This document shows, piece by piece, positions 27,401-36,000 of a stretch of 64,000 bases of DNA. Position 1 is the first letter of the stretch, and every line of letters begins with the position of its first letter. The stretch spans positions 38,980 through 102,979 of the forward strand of contig SSNU01000275.1 in the NCBI GenBank assembly GCA_012064415.1, read 5' to 3'. The translations under genes were made by a program, and so were the position numbers. This stretch comes from Gyrodactylus bullatarudis (Eukaryota > Platyhelminthes > Monogenea > Gyrodactylidea > Gyrodactylidae). The notes under the pieces are model-generated. The model saw only the letters and a list, made by a program, of their open reading frames with translations. It was not told the DNA's origin and did no database searches.

Positions 27401-30400
27401 TGATCAAAGTTTAAACTATTAAAAATTAAAGCAAAAGAGTAGATTTTCGATACAGACAATGAGTTATTCAAGCCATTATTATTTGAGGTCAAAAAGAAAC
27501 AAATGTTTGCCTCTATTCAGTGTATACGTTGACTTTGAAAGTAACTCTTGAAAATAGAAATAAAATTCATGAGAATTATCATAATAAGGTCAGAGAGATT
27601 ATTTCTCTGAATGTAATCTTAGAGAAACTTTTCTCATAGCAGAAAATCCCAAAAATACTTTCTGTTTCTAATGAAAGATTCATCAAGAGGACTAAAAGTC
27701 AAGTGAATATTCAGTTATATCGCCCCACTGATTGGTTCAATCATTGAAATGGGGACTGTTTGGTTGCTCTATGATCATTGCATCTGTCCATATTTGGTTT
27801 TCCACTACTTGCTCATTTAGTTCAATTATCATATCGACTTCATTTACATTTCTGAATAGAAAAAATTGTCGAGTAGGTGTATAGCCCTATCACAGACAGA
27901 GGCTCATTTGCTAAAGAAACTAGCCAACTTTTGCAAACCAATTGGAATTTGGAAGGCAAAACTAGAAATCAACCAAAGTTGATAATTATCAAGCTATATC
28001 TCGACTCATAATTATTAGCAACAGTCTCCAACGCACCCCCACAAAACGAGAGACCGAAAATAACCATAATTTTTATAATTTGATACAGGGTATAAGAGAG
28101 TCTCAAGACATCCAGTGAAATAAAAACTTTATTACTAACTATTCATCTTGTCTTCACATCCTCAACATCAGTTAATGTAATAACAAAAAAATGTAATAAT
28201 GAGACACATAATGTCGAGAAAGAAAAAAATCCATTCTAGAACTAAGATATATCGTAGAAATCATTTCGAGACACAAGTTTCACATGTATAAATCGAGAAA
28301 AATTTAGTTTTCAGGTGTTGTGTATAACTGATCGATTTGGAACTGAGAAAAATTCAATTTATTAATTTTTAAATACATTTCTTTTTATTTATAACATGAG
28401 TTTTATCTTCAACAGCACATTCTATCAAATTTTGAATTGGAATTATGACAATATTAACCCATAAAATTGAACAAATGTACCTCTAATTTAAATCTGTATT
28501 TAGCAAATGAAAGAATCCGAAAGAAACTGTTTTCAATGGTATATTTTATATATTGAATGGATTTTTTGGAATCGATAATTTTATATTTTCATATATATTT
28601 TAATTACAATAATAAATAACATATTAATTCGAAAAGAAATCAATCAATTCTTGAAAGAGAAAAGTTTATATCGTAACTCTGTATGGCCATATACGGCTAC
28701 TTTTATCTTATCAAGGTTCAAGTTAGAATAAGAGGCCTTTTGAGCATAATTTAGAGCGAAAAAAATTCTTTTTAATTTGGTAAAAAGATAAACTATAATT
28801 TTTCTGAACAAAATGCATTTGTGAAAAAAGACTTATTGAATTTTTTGACATTTTCAACTTGGAATGTACTTGTATAGCTATAGTTTTTTTTCATTTAGCT
28901 TCATGGTTTCATGGTAGCTAAATAATACATGATAAAAAGATCTGTAAATGAGGATACAACAATTGTTTATAATCTTTGACAATCTATTTTATTTGAATAA
29001 TAATTTGAAAATATCTCCAATTAATTTTATACAGAAATTTCTAAAAAAATGTCAGATAACCCTATTTATCACATCAAGATTCGATATATATATAGAGAGA
29101 GAGATTGAATTTTATCAAATCATACGTGGAAATTCAACAGTTGAGATAAGAGTCACAAGAGCATAAAAGATCATATTTTTAAAAGAGTATTGGGAAAAAA
29201 TTCCAAATCCAGTTCAACAGCAGTTTTTATTTTTTGTCTTTTAACTTGATAATGATAATGGCTCAAGAAAAGTATTGATCATCTGTACTATTGTTTAATT
29301 TTTTGAGTTAATCACGATGAAGATAAAATAAGAATAATGAGATAGATTAAATGGAAATTTCAGTAAAAAGATTTCACATAACATGATTTTATAAAGTACA
29401 AATCAAGAGTTTGTTGCATTTCTGAGTCATAAATATGGCGTGTCACAATTGACCATAGTTAGCTTAGTGTCAATAAACCAAATTTATTGATCGAGGATTA
29501 TGTTGGAAGAGAAATTGGTCCTTATGACAGTTGAAAGAAGGATGAATTTATAGATAACTTTAAAAATAACTCACTTCATTGGATGAAGATCAAACATGGG
29601 AGGTTGCATTTCAGCATATTCGATAGCGGTAATTCCAATAGCCCATATATCACATTTTTCATCATACCCTCCTTTACGTTCAACTGCAGCCACCTCTGGT
29701 GCCATCCTAGGATAATTATTTTTTATGCCGATTCAGACTTTAAGCAAGGCAAAATAAACTAACCAGTATGGGGTGCCGACAAACGAATTTCTACGTTGGA
29801 CAGTCTCTGTAATTCTAGCTGCTATTCCAAAATCAGCAATTTTGACATCTCCAGAGTATGAGAGTAAAATATTTGCTCCTTTAATATCCCTATGAATTTT
29901 TCCTTGTTTATGCATATAGTCTACTCCACGGAGAGTTTCTCTAGTAAGAAATGCTATGCAATCTTCTTTCAAAGGCACCCGTGTGATGGTATATATATCC
30001 TGAATGGAAAAGCCTCCACAAAACTCCATACAAATCCATAACTTGTTGTTTCTTAAATAAAAAAGTGGAATATTAATTTTCAGAATGAAGTGATGGAAAG
30101 ATTTGTATTTTTTACCTAAAATAGCTTCCAAAGAATTGTACAATGTTATGGTGTCGACATTCTCTAAGGGTACGAATTTCTTGAAGAATGGTGAATATAT
30201 CATCTTTTGGAACGACTTTTATTATTTTGACAGCAGATAGTTCCCCAGTTTTAAGTCGAATAGCCTGAGAAATTTAACTAATGTTAGCATACCTTGTAAA
30301 CTTCTCCATATGTTCCATTACCAATGCTCTGTATGAGTTTAAAATCTAGCTTCGGATCATTGTCTATGACAACTTCACGAATGAACTCAAGGTTACGAAC

Positions 30401-30424
30401 ACTGATTTCATTTCTGTTAGCCAT
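432..30424 (-). CDS. MAP4K3/5-like (GCK-family) STE20 serine/threonine kinase, 14 exons, no CNH domain seen
   Basis: Exons, in minus-strand order: 30293-30424, 30116-30264, 29764-30051, 29575-29706, 21812-21874, 14200-14281, 13727-14011, 11818-12918, 10008-10189, 8403-8771, 3699-3758, 2883-3541, 1830-2266, 432-1421. All junctions keep frame and give 1642 aa. Residues 29-290 form a complete kinase: glycine loop IGNGTYGEV (34-42), Lys57, helix-C Glu73, HRD 147-149, DFG 167-169, APE 192-194. [10 protein letters not shown] and [11 protein letters not shown] are close to MAP4K3/5 (Drosophila happyhour), upstream kinases of JNK and nutrient signalling. The rest is Ser/Asn/Gln-rich with an Asp/Glu/Ser block near residues 520-600. 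MAP4K family members normally end in a ~300-aa CNH domain, and none is visible here. Exons 1-7 are secure. Exons 8-14 are joined by phase and by the absence of an AATAAA on this strand between 10007 and 8771. Exon 9 has an in-frame stop (TGA) right at its donor, so a shorter form is possible. Confidence 0.8.
3759..8402 (-). other. Kinase intron 10 (4.6 kb)
   Basis: Long AT-rich intron between two coding exons of the MAP4K-like gene. Apart from one copy of repeat family R1 (4650-5020) and an ATT-rich stretch near 6205-6235, I see no gene. Short open stretches on both strands have no recognisable domain and look like chance. Confidence 0.6.
4650..5020 (+). repeat. Interspersed repeat family R1, copy 1
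   Basis: Shares long near-identical blocks with 22455-22800 (same orientation) and 37140-37605 (inverted), for example 'gcataaaattgagttgaag' and 'gatgatgtcatttctgtctt'. Copy 2 sits directly before a Penelope-like reverse transcriptase remnant, so R1 may be part of, or a neighbour of, that element. Confidence 0.8.
8905..9280. repeat. Foldback (hairpin) element in kinase intron 9
   Basis: The segment folds on itself almost end to end. 'gttttgtattttcg' at 8915 matches the inverse near 9262, 'aattcaatggtgaaaa' near 8965 matches 'ttttcaccattgaatt' near 9208, and 'gtggcaataccaaaaacaa' near 9017 matches 'ttgtctttggtgttgccac' near 9110. It has no coding capacity and fits a foldback MITE. Target-site duplications are not clear. 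Confidence 0.75.
10255..11473. mobile_element. Non-autonomous TIR element (~1.2 kb) in kinase intron 8
   Basis: The ends are inverted copies of about 75 bp. 'gttgaaaccgtgaattaggg' at 10255 is repeated in reverse at about 11455-11473, and the match continues inward through an 'aactagttaaaaacatgaac' block. An internal hairpin ('gtgaaaatgggaaatcagtg' against 'cccattttcactgg') lies at 10340-10445, and a related piece recurs at 35065-35130. No transposase frame is visible. The element ends about 65 bp from exon 9 of the kinase gene. I could not identify a clean target-site duplication or superfamily. Confidence 0.75.
15080..15320 (+). repeat. Interspersed repeat family R2, copy 1
   Basis: Near-identical over about 230 bp to 42275-42515 and, inverted, to 42005-42235. 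Shared blocks include 'tttgaaaaatgaccatattt' and 'tagattcccaactt'. A degenerate partial copy is visible near 62845-62930. No coding signal. Confidence 0.8.
20055..20104 (-). other. PLE-type / hammerhead-like hairpin
   Basis: On the minus strand CTGAAGA (20088-20094) is followed by a stem-loop of about 8 bp with a bulge and an AGACAA loop, then GAAA (20060-20063). CUGANGA-stem II-GAAA is the hammerhead core, and the 'cactgaagaagg' context is typical of Penelope-like retroelements. Related, more damaged versions occur at 51155-51200 and 56450-56490 on the plus strand. Confidence 0.5.
22455..22800 (+). repeat. Interspersed repeat family R1, copy 2
   Basis: Matches copy 1 (4650-5020) and the inverse of copy 3 (37140-37605), including 'aatagagatttgtcaa', 'ttaaattggcataaaattga' and 'aagatgatgtcatttctgtc'. 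Immediately followed by PLE reverse-transcriptase remains. Confidence 0.8.
22805..23460 (+). pseudogene. Penelope-like element remnant (RT end, GIY-YIG endonuclease)
   Basis: Reading across frames, 22850-22920 encodes [11 protein letters not shown], the catalytic YVDD box of a PLE reverse transcriptase. A thumb-like segment follows (22946-23170, ending in a stop). From 23185 comes [19 protein letters not shown]...HEHL, the GIY-YIG endonuclease start with the usual Cys-containing linker. Several stops and frame changes show it is dead. It lies antisense within kinase intron 4. Confidence 0.75.
30265..30292 (-). other. 28-nt intron 1 of the kinase gene
   Basis: Between ...GEVYK and AIRLKTGE the minus strand reads GTATG...CTCAG, exactly 28 nt, with an internal CTAAC branch-like motif. 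Removing it restores the kinase glycine-loop to Lys57 spacing, so the intron is real. This size is close to the minimum for spliceosomal introns. Confidence 0.85.
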
Positions 30425-30611
30425 TCTAACCTATTGATTTCATTTTAATTAATTATATTAAAAAATTCAATAACAGCGGGAGCAAATAGATTATTAACTT
30501 GGTTTATTCAAACAATAAGTCATTTAAGAGAAAAGTATTTTGTTCTTAGTTCAGCCTGTAATTATTCAATTTTATTCCTTTCAGAATAATTAACGAGTAG
30601 TATTACCAGTC
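30425..30611. promoter_or_regulatory. Shared divergent promoter region, MAP4K-like / ARL8
   Basis: Only 187 bp separate the ATG codons of two genes that point away from each other, so both core promoters and 5' UTRs must lie here or overlap. I see no clear TATA box. The region is AT-rich with 'aattaattatatt'. Confidence 0.6.
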
Positions 30612-31689
30612 ATGGATATTATCCAAAAGTTTCTCGCTTGGATTAAAAGCCTGTTTTGGAAAGAGAAATTGGAGCTAACTCTTGTCGGTCTTCAGAATTC
30701 TGGAAAAACAACTTTTGTAAATCTGATCTCTGTAAGTTGAGTTGATTAAATTTATTCAAATCCAGTCTGGTGAATTCACAGAGGATATGATTCCCACTGT
30801 TGGATTTAATATGAGAACTGTAACGAAAGGGAATGTTTCCCTAAAAATGTGGGACATCGGTGGTCAGCCTCGATTTCGAAGTATGTGGGAACGATATTGT
30901 CGAGGGGTCAACGCTATCGTCTATATGGTTGATTCAGCTGACAAAGAAAAATTAGAGGCTTCCAAAAATGAACTCCATAACCTTCTTGCCAAACAACAGC
31001 TTTCTGAAATTCCTGTTCTCGTACTTGGAAATAAAAATGATCTTGAAGGATCGCTTAATGAGACAGAACTTATCAGAAGTTTGAACCTAGGTTCTATTAC
31101 AGACCGAGAGATTTGCTGTTATTCAATTTCTTGTCAAAATGTTGAAAATATCGGTGAGCATTTGTATTTTTATTCTTTCTTTCAAGATTCAATCATTTTA
31201 CAAGTTGAGACATTTGTATGTAAAGGAAATCTAGATGTTTAGTGTTTCTTGCATTTTAATTTAGGCATACTTTAAATTCGATTCATTTAATTTGAATTGT
31301 TCCATTAAAAGCTAAAACTTCTAGTCAGAAATTTTATTAAAAATTAATAATATTAATGTACAAGTATCCAAAGGATTTCTTAGAAAAACATTGTGAAACC
31401 AAGGCCAAAGGTTACAATCTAACCTGATAAGCGTTTATATTTTTCTTCTCCTAATCGAAATTTCACTTTTTTAATGATAAATAGATATTTTCTAATTTAA
31501 CTATTGATTCTCAAATATATACTAGATTTTTATTTGAAATACATAAAGACCTTAAATATTTCTAAATATTCTAGGCCCTAAAATAATTTTATTGAATCAA
31601 GAAATTTCAATGCATCAATCCTAGAATAATAAATTTACTTTTTAGATTTAACTCTCCAATGGCTGATGCAACATTCGAGTAAGCCCTGA
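30612..31689 (+). CDS. ARL8: ARL8 small GTPase (ADP-ribosylation factor-like 8)
   Basis: Exons 30612-30731, 30766-31153 and 31646-31689 give 183 aa (family about 186). The first intron is only 34 nt. ARL8 sits on lysosomes and recruits kinesin adaptors and HOPS for outward lysosome movement and fusion. Visible signatures are the amphipathic N-terminus ending [15 protein letters not shown], the P-loop GLQNSGKT (27-34), the switch-1 IPTVGFNMR, the switch-2 [24 protein letters not shown] for guanine binding, SISC, and a C-terminal [14 protein letters not shown]. There is no Gly2 for myristoylation, as expected of ARL8, which uses N-acetylation. Start chosen by homology. It diverges from the kinase gene on the left and converges with 31990-32662. 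Confidence 0.96.
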
Positions 31690-31989
31690 TATGCAAAACG
31701 TGGAGCGCTGATATTATTCATTTTCTTACAACCCAAAATGTGCAAGATCCTCATTCCTAAATTATTGGATAATCCAATTTGGATTAAAATTCATCATTAT
31801 TAATATTTACAAGAGAGACTGAAAAATTACGAAAATTATTTCATCGACAATGCATTCAATTGATTAAGGATTTACTTGTAAAAAAAAGTTATGCACTTGA
31901 GATTTTATGTACAATTTGTTCAAATAAGCGTCTGTGATTAAGAAAGAAATTTATGTTGAATTCAATTTAAAAAAGTATTTATTATTTTG
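31690..31989. other. Convergent intergenic spacer
   Basis: 300 bp between the stop of ARL8 and the stop of the unnamed gene on the other strand. AT-rich. An AATAAA for the minus-strand gene lies at 31978-31983, about 7 nt past its stop. An ATTAAA at about 31784 could serve ARL8. Confidence 0.6.
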
Positions 31990-32662
31990 CTAAATGGCTT
32001 TGAAAAGACTCTTTATCGATTTCAACAGCTGACTGTTCAACTCTAGAGAGTTGAGATTATTCAAATTCTTGTATTCTATGAGAAGAGCTTGGAATATTCT
32101 CTTGTTCGATACAGCTCGTGATTTTTTCTCTAATTCGAATCTAAGAGTTTTCCTCCTAGAAATGTCTGAATCGATGGACTCTATGAATTGGTTGAGGACA
32201 TTCCAAATAAAATCCCAATCTATAATTCCGTATAAGGTAGGATCGACATCTTTAATTCCATTTGAAGTGGATTTCAATTGGTTAATCTGAGTGGTGATCT
32301 TTAGTGAAGTCGATTTGATATTAAATTCAATAATTTCAATCTCCTCGTAAAGCATTTCCCTATAAGCAGCTTCATTCAGGGAATTGACCGAAGTTTCTAA
32401 ATTGATTAATATAAGTAGGGGAAATTTCTTCAATATTCTCAAGAATAAATTACTTGATAATGCTTTGAAGTTAATGAACAACATGGATCTTGATGATTAC
32501 TGAGGAGATAATTGAATAACTTGGCATCATCTCTAGTCAAGTCTTCGTAGATTTCGAATAAGTCTTCTAGATTCTGTATACCAGTCTTGAGACGATTAAT
32601 AAGAGTCTTTCTAAAATGTATGGTCAAGAAGAAAATTACTTGTTGTTGTAACTGTTACTCAT
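31990..32662 (-). CDS. Unrecognised 179-aa helical protein
   Basis: Exons 32640-32662, 32501-32610 and 31990-32396, with introns of 29 and 104 nt. All ends are GT/AG and in phase, and the tiny first intron follows the pattern of the other genes here. The product is rich in Leu, Ile, Asn and Lys and looks mostly alpha-helical (LINRLKTGIQNLEDLFEIYE, then EEIEIIEFNIKSTSLKITTQI, then a C-terminal helix ending KSIKSLFKAI). There is no signal peptide, membrane segment or zinc site. The overall look is that of a small subunit of a coiled-coil complex, but I do not recognise the family. An AATAAA overlaps the region just past the stop, supporting a real 3' end. Converges with ARL8 and lies downstream of RASA1 on the same strand. 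Confidence 0.65.
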
Positions 32663-33060
32663 TTAAACACAATATTCAAAATAAAATTTATTTCCGAATA
32701 TGAATATCACGATAATAAATTTTTTGTTTAAATAAAGCTCGTTACCAATATCCGAACAATTTGTGATAAAAATACATTCCGAGGACTTGAATGATTAAAT
32801 AAAAATTTTATTCAAAATCTGATTGATAATAATGTACACAGACAAGATTAATCATATCTATATAAGGGAAATACAATTTCCTGTTTTTCATTTGACGAAA
32901 TAATATAGTTTTACTAGTAAATATTAATAAAAATCAATGTAAAATCTTTAATTTAGATCAATCACTTAATTATTAACCAAAAATTTCTGGTCAACATGGT
33001 GATTAGAATTTTTCATTCAATTACAAAGATTTTTTCAGCAGAATAGGATGAAAAAATTCA

Positions 33061-36000
33061 TTATTTAAGTTTATTAAACAAAAAACTGTTAATAACACCG
33101 GAAGTTTTTGATTTAACATGATTTTGGACTATTGGCGATTCCTCACGATTTCCAAAATCTGTTGAATTTTTGGGCTCATAATACTTTAGTCCATGAAATG
33201 CCTTCTCTCTCAATAAGTCCAAGGAACGAATGATATTTGAATAGATCCCTAGAATATTGGTATCCTTTTCTTTATCTTGAAGTAGTTTAGTATTGACAAT
33301 CATGTCTAAATAGCCAGTAAATATGGCATAATGGCGAGAGACAGACGTCTTTGAAATAATTTCATTTACTTCAGTCAGTCGGACATAGCGTAGTTTTGAT
33401 TTTTCCTCATTCGTTAATGGTGACTAATGAAAAAATTGATTAATTTGGGTAATGAGATACAGTTGATGATTTTGAAGACCTATTCCACTTGATTGGGAGA
33501 AATGTTCAGAAACATTGGTTTTGAGCTGTGCTATTGATGTCATTAAAACCTATGTCACTGTTAATCAAAGTATTTTAATGGATACCGACACAATAATTTT
33601 CCAGTCCGAAACGGTAATAAAAGATGGTAGACTTCTATACCTTTGCAGTTACTGTATTAAATTCAATAAGAAAGTTTAGTAAAGCCATAAGGATGTATAG
33701 CAATTCATTAAGGAAAAACCAATCTATTCAAGTCTTGTCAGCCATATTCAACTACTTTTCTTATAAACACTATAGGCCTTCTCAATTGAATTCTAGAGAT
33801 ATGAATACGGAGCTAATCTTAGAATTTCAACATTTACAGACTCTGCAAAGACTAATACTGACCAATCAAAAGACCAATGTGATAATCGATTTTATACTTT
33901 ATCAAAAAAAAACAAATTAAATGTTAGCGCTATCTCAATTTTATATGTTTTCTTTGGTTCACGAAAAAATCCTTTTTATTACGCTGAAATTAAAGTCAAA
34001 ATTTCCTTAGTGAATTGAACTGCAAAAAGTATCGCAGATTTTTCACCTCGTGTTATCACCACAACAGTTACAAGGGTAGCCATAAGTTATCTGGCTAAAG
34101 AGAGGAGGCTAATTCCTGACAACTGATAAATTTAACCAAAACGAAAGCTCTACTTTTAACACCAGAGGCCACTAAAGATACTCAATCTCTTACCAAACTA
34201 CTATTCCTCAAAAATTTGAATACTTGTTTTGTGCATATTACCAGATTAGTACTAAATTCCTGTTGCAAAATTCATTAAAATCTAAGAGAAAAATGTAAAC
34301 CTGAAAAGCTTTACAAGATGTTTTTACAATGCTAGAATTACGAGAAATTAGAGATACAATTTATGTAGGGCATATGAATAATTATTAAAACATTTGAAAG
34401 TAACAAAATAAACTTTAGGTTACATGAGAGTTTTTAAATTGCAACTCGAAATAAATAAAATGTATCGATTCTATCAGTGTGAATAATTTCAATCATGATA
34501 ACTCAAATATGATGATGATCTTAGGGTCTGAAAGACCTTTTGCACATCTATCAACTGATGAAAAGAATGCGATACTCGAGTTATTCCTCAGGTTTACAAA
34601 GTTTATTTAATCTTTTTGAGTATCAAATTTGAAATAATCTGAATTTTCATAGGATTATTTAGAATCCTTTTGCACGAAGTAACCCCGTAACATAACATAG
34701 AATTAAACTATGAAAGATAACAAATGGTTATAAACCATAGGCATGAATTTGGTAGTAAAGATCATACCCCACCATCTCTAGTTATAGTTTACAAGCACAA
34801 AATGAAAATACAATAGGAAAAAGTAATGTTCGTGAATTGGAAACTTACAGAAATTGATTTCATGAGAGAATCAATTAGCTGAACACGATATTTTTCCAAC
34901 AATATCAACGGTAGAGGATTATCTTTTGGAAGTTTATTCGGGCCAACTAGGGACATCAAGAGTTTGCTGCATTTTGTGAATAACTGAAAAAAAGTAAGAA
35001 TATATTTAGTATCAGTTTGTAAGCTGTTTGTACACTATAGACTAATGCTTAATTCTTATGAATACAGTGTTACAGTGGAAATGGGAAATCAGTTAGTGGA
35101 CAAAATTAATTTCCTATTTTCACTGGTTTTTCCTTGGAAACAGAAAGCTAGATATGAAGATAAGGAGAATCACTAATTTTACAAAGAAATCAATGCATTT
35201 TGCTCCACGAAATAAAGCCAATTTAAAATTTCGAAAATATCCACTTTTTCAATTTTTGGTTGAATTAAAGTAATTATAGACCAAAGATCAGACAGAATTA
35301 TCGAATTCGGCCGATGAAATTGAGAAAAATTATTATTTAGTAAATTTAACCTTTTGATTGAAATGGTGAGTGTTTTGGAACTTCTACAGTATCTAATCCC
35401 TCCAATTCTCTGGAATCAATAAAAAATGTGAAATTTGAATGTTATATCTCAAATTTTTATTCTTTCAAAATTTTCAAGTAAAAACTAAGTACTTTAAAAT
35501 GAAACGAGCCGGAAATAATCTTGACAAGAGTCAGATGGCAGAAGATAAACTGAAATTTATTGTTAGATTCTGAACTCATATGGAAGGTTAGAGAACAATA
35601 ACGTTATATTTCGCCGGGTCTCTTCAGACTCTACCCCGGTTAACATATATATGTTACCGTTAATCTTGTTACTCTTGATAGTCTTAAGACTACCTGATAA
35701 TCTATTTTATAGCTCTAGAAAACATTCATGACATTCCTCTCCTTGAACCAATACCCCTTGATGAGAAAATCAAAGAAAGTTCTCCTCAAAATTATGATAG
35801 ATTTATCCTGGACGCACAACTCCAAGAAAATCAAGCCATTCCATTAGTCTTAAGACTATCAGGTAGTCTTAAGACTATCAAGAGCAACAAGATTAACGGT
35901 AACATATATACTATTACATTGCTCTATTTGGGACCTTCCATTGGTTCATTTTGACATCGCAACTACCTTCGGAAGGGTGGGGAACTGGTTGTAAAATTCA

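Larger units (their letters stand above)
21875..29574 (-). other. Kinase intron 4 (7.7 kb)
   Basis: Second giant intron inside the kinase domain, between the coding blocks ending HPMK and beginning ALRI. It holds an R1 repeat copy and a decayed Penelope-like element (22455-23460). A domain-free open frame of 89 codons at 25188-25457 (plus) and an ATG frame at 28948-29166 are the longest others, and neither resembles a protein I know. Confidence 0.6.

Noticed and set aside
33424..33549. Possible alternative start (MTSIAQLKTN...) for a separate gene upstream of the last RASA1 exon
   Set aside because: It would need a poor splice donor, whereas RASA1 exon 12 joins exon 13 in phase with good GT/AG sites, so the last exon belongs to RASA1.
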